Shown one piece after another: positions 6,183 through 9,141 of a DNA stretch of 9,141 nt. Source of the DNA: CAZMXP01 sp964570285. GTDB taxonomy: Bacteria; Planctomycetota; PLA2. The position numbers and the translations under genes are program-made. Each line of letters opens with the position of its first letter. Position 1 is the stretch's first letter. Under the pieces are notes generated by a model. It did not search any database. It was not told where the DNA came from and was given only the letters and a program-made list of their open reading frames with translations. The DNA lies in NCBI GenBank assembly GCA_964570285.1, contig CAZMXP010000095.1, positions 1 to 9,141 of the forward strand, read 5' to 3'.

Positions 6183-8041
6183 TGCTGCGCGAGGCGCTCG
6201 ACGCGTGCCGGCCGCTGCGCGGCGGCGAGCTTGCGAAGTCGATCCCGGAGCTGGCGCGCGCCGATCCCGAGCTGCTCGCCGCGGCGACCTGTACCGTCGC
6301 GGGAGAGATCGAGACGGCGGGCGACGCGACGGCCGAATTCACTCTCCAGTCCATCGGCAAGCCCTTCCTCTACGGCTGGGCGCTCGGCGCGCTCGGCACC
6401 GAAGCGGTCCACGCGCGGGTCGGGGCGGAGCCGACCGGCGACGCCTTCGACTCGATCGTCACGCTCGAGGCCCGACGCCACCGGCCGCACAACCCGATGG
6501 TGAACGCCGGCGCGATCGGCGTCGCGGGCCTCTTCCTCGCCGCGCATCGGGGCGACGCCGTCCACGCGCTCCGGACGCTCTTCGGCGACTTCGCCGGCCG
6601 CGGGCCGCTCGAGATCGACGACGCGCTGTTCGCCTCCGAGCGCGCGACCGCCCACCGCAACCGCGCGATAGCGCACCTGATGCGCCACTTCGCCATGCTC
6701 GAGCCGCCGGTGGACGACGTGCTCGACCTTTACTTCCGCCAGTGCGCGCTGCGCGTCACCTGCCGCGACCTCGCGGTCATGGCGGCCACGCTCGCGGGCG
6801 GCGGCGTCAATCCGGCCAGCGGCAAGCGCCTCCTGCCCCGCGACGCCGCGCGCCGCGTCTGCGCCGTGATGGCGACCTGCGGGCTCTACGATGCGTCGGG
6901 GCGGTTCGCGTTCGACGCGGGGCTTCCGGCGAAGAGCGGCATCTCCGGCGGCATCCTCGCCGCCGCCCGCGGACGGCTCGGCGTCGCCGCCTTCTCGCCG
7001 CGCCTCGACGCGCAGGGGAACTCCGTGCGCGGCCGGGCGATCCTCGAGCATGTCGCCGCGCGCGAGGGGCTCCACTTCCTCGGCGGCAGGGGGGTGGCTG
7101 GTGGGGCGGCCATCCCGGCGGCGCTCGAAGCCGCCTCGCGGCCGACTCCGGGGGGGTGCGGGGGCCGGTGCGCGAGCTACATCGCGCCGCTCGCGCGGGT
7201 GTCGCCCGACCTCTTCGGACTTGCGGTCTGCACCGTGGACGGCGCCGAACACGCGGTCGGCGATGCCGGCGCCACCTTCACGCTGCAGGCGGTGGCCAAC
7301 CCGCTCGTCTATGCGCTCGTCGCGGGCTGGGCGGGGGCGGCGGCGATCCACGAGCGCGTCGGCGTGGAGCCGAGCGGCAACCCCTTCCACGCGATCGTCT
7401 TCGACCGCAAGAGCAGCAAGCCCTTCAACCCCCTCGGCAACGCCGGCGCGATCGCGGTCTGCTCCCTCGTGCCGGGCGCCTCCGTCGAGGAGCGCGCGCG
7501 CCGCGTGCGGGAGGGGCTCGGCGCCCTCGCCGGCGGGCCGCCGCTTCTGCTCGACGGCGAGGTGCTCGCCGCCGAGCGCGCCGCGAGCGACCGCAACCAC
7601 GCGATCGCCTGCCTGCTCCGCAACTTCGGCCTGATCGAGGACGAGGAGGCGGCGCTCGACCTCTACCTGCAGAACTGCTCGCTCCGGTCCGACTGCCGCA
7701 CCCTCGCGCGGATGGGCGCGACGCTCGCCGCGGGCGGCGGGCGCGCGCGCCTGCCCTCGCCGCGCGACGTGCGGAACACGCTCTCGCTGATGTTCACCTG
7801 CGGGCTGCACGACGAGTCGGGCCAGTTCGCCGTGGACGTCGGCATCCCGGCAAAAAACCGGCATCTCCGGCGCGATCCTCGCCGTCGTGCCGGGCCGCCT
7901 CGCGATTGCCGCCTACGGCCCGCGCGTCAACGAACATGGCAGCAGCACCCGCGCCCTCGCGGCGCTGCGCACGCTCGCGGCCGACCTCGATCTCGCGGTC
8001 CTCTAGGAGTTTGTCCGACTCATCGTCGGACAAACTCATAA
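6182..8041 (+). CDS. Tandem glutaminase, second domain degenerate and frameshifted
   Basis: The ATG at 6182 shares its A with the preceding stop (TGATG), so translation is coupled. The frame encodes two serine-dependent glutaminase domains (PF04960, beta-lactamase-like fold), each about the size of a whole GlsA enzyme (near 300 residues). Domain 1 (about 8-305) looks complete: catalytic Ser57 and Lys60 in LQSIGKPF, NPMVNAGAI (104-112), SERATAHRNRAIA, and Tyr236 in CGLYDASG, then LPAKSGISGG. It should hydrolyse glutamine to glutamate and ammonia. After a Gly/Ala/Pro linker, domain 2 (from about 330) keeps the fold motifs GVEPSGNPFHAI, NPLGNAGAI and AERAASDRNHAIA, but has Ala370 and Asn373 instead of Ser and Lys, and His543 instead of Tyr. 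At an A6 run (7852-7857) the frame slips: the zero frame runs to 8041 (619 residues) with an unrelated Arg-rich tail, whereas dropping one A restores glutaminase sequence ending at a TAG at 8004-8006 (607 residues). Confidence 0.88.
   Translation: MLREALDACRPLRGGELAKSIPELARADPELLAAATCTVAGEIETAGDATAEFTLQSIGKPFLYGWALGALGTEAVHARVGAEPTGDAFDSIVTLEARRHRPHNPMVNAGAIGVAGLFLAAHRGDAVHALRTLFGDFAGRGPLEIDDALFASERATAHRNRAIAHLMRHFAMLEPPVDDVLDLYFRQCALRVTCRDLAVMAATLAGGGVNPASGKRLLPRDAARRVCAVMATCGLYDASGRFAFDAGLPAKSGISGGILAAARGRLGVAAFSPRLDAQGNSVRGRAILEHVAAREGLHFLGGRGVAGGAAIPAALEAASRPTPGGCGGRCASYIAPLARVSPDLFGLAVCTVDGAEHAVGDAGATFTLQAVANPLVYALVAGWAGAAAIHERVGVEPSGNPFHAIVFDRKSSKPFNPLGNAGAIAVCSLVPGASVEERARRVREGLGALAGGPPLLLDGEVLAAERAASDRNHAIACLLRNFGLIEDEEAALDLYLQNCSLRSDCRTLARMGATLAAGGGRARLPSPRDVRNTLSLMFTCGLHDESGQFAVDVGIPAKNRHLRRDPRRRAGPPRDCRLRPARQRTWQQHPRPRGAAHARGRPRSRGPLGVCPTHRRTNS
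7169..8006 (+). other. Second glutaminase domain, predicted catalytically dead
   Basis: This is the region of domain 2 read with the frame restored after 7857. It retains the overall glutaminase sequence, including SPDLFGLAVCTVDG and GVEPSGNPFHAI, and after correction GISGAILAVVPGRLAIAAYG. The Ser-x-x-Lys that makes the acyl-enzyme in this family is Ala-x-x-Asn (370-373), and the conserved CGxYD motif reads CGLHD (His543). Loss of both nucleophile and general base makes hydrolysis very unlikely. A structural, ligand-sensing or regulatory role is possible, as is simple decay. Confidence 0.75.
7852..7857 (+). other. Frameshift in an A6 homopolymer
   Basis: The codons here read GCA AAA AAC CGG, which breaks the family motif PAK[ST]GISG. 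With five A's instead of six the same stretch reads PAKTGISGAILAVVPGRLAIA, matching the first domain and the family, and reaches a natural end at 8006. The lesion is therefore one extra A. It could be a sequencing or assembly error in a homopolymer, a real mutation, or a slippage site. Confidence 0.85.
8007..8037. terminator. Perfect 13-bp palindrome, stem-loop 1 of the convergent gap
   Basis: GAGTTTGTCCGAC (8007-8019) and GTCGGACAAACTC (8025-8037) are exact reverse complements around the 5-base loop TCATC. The left arm abuts the TAG stop (8004-8006) of the corrected glutaminase frame. Its position between convergent genes suits a bidirectional transcription stop, but no T run follows on either strand, so it may equally be a REP-type element. 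Confidence 0.6.
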
Positions 8042-8046
8042 CTGGA

Positions 8047-8111
8047 AGGAGCTTGTCCGGGTCCAGTTGGCCTCGAAATCTGGCTGAAGGCCTCTACCCG
8101 GACAAGCTCCT
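8047..8111. terminator. Perfect 16-bp inverted repeat, stem-loop 2 of the convergent gap
   Basis: AGGAGCTTGTCCGGGT (8047-8062) pairs exactly with 8096-8111 around a 33-base loop. Inside the loop GGCCT (8069-8073) can pair with AGGCC (8088-8092). An alternative pairing, AACTGG (8040-8045) with CCAGTT (8063-8068), would compete with the main stem. The right arm overlaps the stop codon of the minus-strand gene. It probably halts transcription arriving from the right, although no U tract is present. Confidence 0.6.
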
Positions 8112-9141
8112 AACGACGCAGGTCGAGCGTCAGCGGCAGGTCGGGGCTCGCGGCGGCGGCACCGAGGTCGAAGCGGCCCTGCGTGTGGCCGATCTCCTCG
8201 AAACGCGCCTGCCTTCGTCCCTCCGCCTCGAGCGGGTTGACCGGCGGCGCGTCGTAGTTGCGGCCGCCGGGGTGGCCGACGTGGTAGCGGCAGCCGCCGA
8301 GGGAGCGGCCGGACCAGCGGTCGTAGAGGTCGAAGGTGAGCGGCACATGGACGCCGATGGTCGGGTGGAGGCAGTGCGGCGGCTGCCAGGCGCGGTAGCG
8401 CACCCCCGCGACGTGGAGCCCGGAGGTGCCGGTCGGGTGGAGGGGCAGCGCGCGGCCGTTGCAGGCGACGGCGTGGCGCCCCTCGGTCATGCCCGCGACG
8501 CGCACCTCGATGCGCTCCAGCGAGGAGTCGACGAACCGCACCGTGCCGCCGCCCCCCGGCTCTTCGCCGAGCACGTGCCACGGTTCGAGCGCGGTCCTGA
8601 GTTCGAGTTCGACGCCCTGCCGGACGATCGTGCCGATGCGCGGGAAGCGGAACTCGAAGTGAGGCGCGAACCACCCCCACTCGAGCGGCAGTCCGCAGTC
8701 GCGCAGTCCGAAGAGCACCTCCTCGAAGTCCTGCCTCACGAAGTGGGGCAGCATGAAGCGGTCTTGCAGCGTCGTGCCCCACCGCACCGGGCGCTCGCGG
8801 TAGGGCTCCTCCCAGAAGCGGACGATCAGCGCGCGCAGCAGCAGCTGCTGCGCGAGGCTCATCCGGCCGTGCGGCGGCATCTCGAACGAGCGCACCTCGA
8901 CGAGCCCCTGCCGCCCGCCCGCGGTGTCGGGCGAGTAGAGCTTGTCGATGCAGAACTCGGTCCGGTGCGTGTTCCCGGAAACGTCCGCGAGCAGGTGACG
9001 GAAGATGCGGTCGACGAGCCAGGGCGCCACGGCCCCCCCCTGCGGCACCTGCGCGAACGCGATCTCGAGTTCGTGCAGGCTCTCCATGCGCCCCTCGTCG
9101 ACGTCGCGCATGAAGTGCGGCTGGTCCCAGAGCGGGTAGCG
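8110..9141 (-). CDS. DUF2126 protein (predicted amidoligase), C-terminal part, cut by window edge
   Basis: The frame is open through the right edge (it reads RYPLWDQPHF before the first Met at 9111), so this is a partial gene: 343 residues of a family whose members usually exceed 1,000, with an N-terminal transglutaminase followed by DUF2126 (COG4196). Family-typical stretches are GNTHRTEFCIDKLYSPD, the EVRSFEMPPHGRMSLAQQLL segment, LPHFVRQDFEEVLFGLR, LEWGWFAPHFEFRFPRIG, RFVDSSLERIEVRV and NYDAPPVNP near the end. DUF2126 is described as a putative amidoligase with a glutamine-synthetase-like fold; the EVRSFEMPPHG stretch is reminiscent of the metal-binding strand of that fold. It points towards the four-gene operon and ends in a TAG (8112-8110) inside the palindromic element. 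Its presence suggests the same amide-bond system continues to the right of the window on the minus strand. The transglutaminase half is not visible here. Confidence 0.88.
   Translation of the reverse strand, partial: RYPLWDQPHFMRDVDEGRMESLHELEIAFAQVPQGGAVAPWLVDRIFRHLLADVSGNTHRTEFCIDKLYSPDTAGGRQGLVEVRSFEMPPHGRMSLAQQLLLRALIVRFWEEPYRERPVRWGTTLQDRFMLPHFVRQDFEEVLFGLRDCGLPLEWGWFAPHFEFRFPRIGTIVRQGVELELRTALEPWHVLGEEPGGGGTVRFVDSSLERIEVRVAGMTEGRHAVACNGRALPLHPTGTSGLHVAGVRYRAWQPPHCLHPTIGVHVPLTFDLYDRWSGRSLGGCRYHVGHPGGRNYDAPPVNPLEAEGRRQARFEEIGHTQGRFDLGAAAASPDLPLTLDLRR

Larger units (their letters stand above)
8004..8112. repeat. REP/MITE-like double-palindrome element
   Basis: The two stem-loops are related to each other: both arms follow GGAG[T/C]TTGTCCG. 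The whole 109 bases begin with TAGGAGTTTGTCCG and, read from the other strand at the right end, begin with TAGGAGCTTGTCCG. They therefore form a symmetrical unit with imperfect terminal inverted repeats. A GGAG tetranucleotide followed by a palindrome, arranged as an inverted pair, is the layout of bacterial REP/BIME elements, but I cannot see other copies in this window. No transposase is present. Dispersal in the genome is inference. Confidence 0.5.

Noticed and set aside
7852..7858. A-AAA-AAC heptamer in the correct phase for programmed -1 frameshifting
   Set aside because: A -1 shift leads into the third frame, whereas the intact glutaminase C-terminus is in the +1 frame. The heptamer is therefore a coincidence of the A6 run.
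6107..7864. 585-codon open frame on the minus strand across the glutaminase gene
   Set aside because: It has the same composition artefact and lies antisense to a gene with identified catalytic motifs.
8110..8112. Possible start or end of the minus-strand gene elsewhere within the window
   Set aside because: The frame is open to the right edge and reads family-like residues before the first Met at 9111, so that Met is internal and the gene is partial rather than starting at 9111.
8004..8112. CRISPR array or tRNA in the convergent gap
   Set aside because: There are only two unequal palindromes with no regular spacers, and no cloverleaf or T-loop consensus is present.

Overview
The window comes from a bacterium with very high GC (visibly above 70%, with strong G/C bias at third codon positions). 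This keeps several false frames open for long stretches on both strands. The gene content (circularly permuted ATP-grasp, alpha-E, transglutaminase, DUF2126) and a TGCTAGAAT-type promoter fit a soil or sediment Gram-negative lineage such as a deltaproteobacterium-like group. I cannot fix the taxon from sequence alone.

Layout. Positions 1-97 are a short leader with a small hairpin and long C tracts. Positions 98-1747 (+) encode a 549-residue charged, coiled-coil-rich protein with a C-terminal DUF2325-like domain; its function is unknown. A 75-base gap carries a plausible extended -10 promoter. It is followed by a tightly packed four-gene operon on the + strand: a circularly permuted type 2 ATP-grasp ligase (1823-3325), an alpha-E protein (3322-4365), a fusion of a class II glutamine-amidotransferase-like domain with a transglutaminase (4362-6182), and a double glutaminase (6182-8041). 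Every junction in the operon is an ATGA, GTGA or TGATG overlap, so the genes are almost certainly co-translated. After a 109-base element made of two related palindromes comes a convergent gene on the - strand (8110 to the right edge). It is the C-terminal part of a transglutaminase/DUF2126-type protein, a family with a predicted glutamine-synthetase-like amidoligase fold.

How the genes fit together. ATP-grasp (COG2308), alpha-E (COG2307), transglutaminase (COG1305), an Ntn-type hydrolase and DUF2126 (COG4196) are known to cluster in bacteria. They are predicted to make and break amide or isopeptide bonds on an unidentified peptide or protein. This copy has two striking features. The amidotransferase-like domain carries Ser instead of Cys at the N-terminal nucleophile position. 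The operon also ends in a tandem glutaminase: the first half keeps the catalytic Ser-x-x-Lys, while the second half has lost it (Ala-x-x-Asn), has Tyr replaced by His in another active-site motif, and ends in a one-base frameshift in an A6 run. The locus therefore looks like an amide/glutamine-handling system with one active and one degenerate glutaminase module, bounded by a REP/MITE-like palindromic pair that provides both flanking stop codons.
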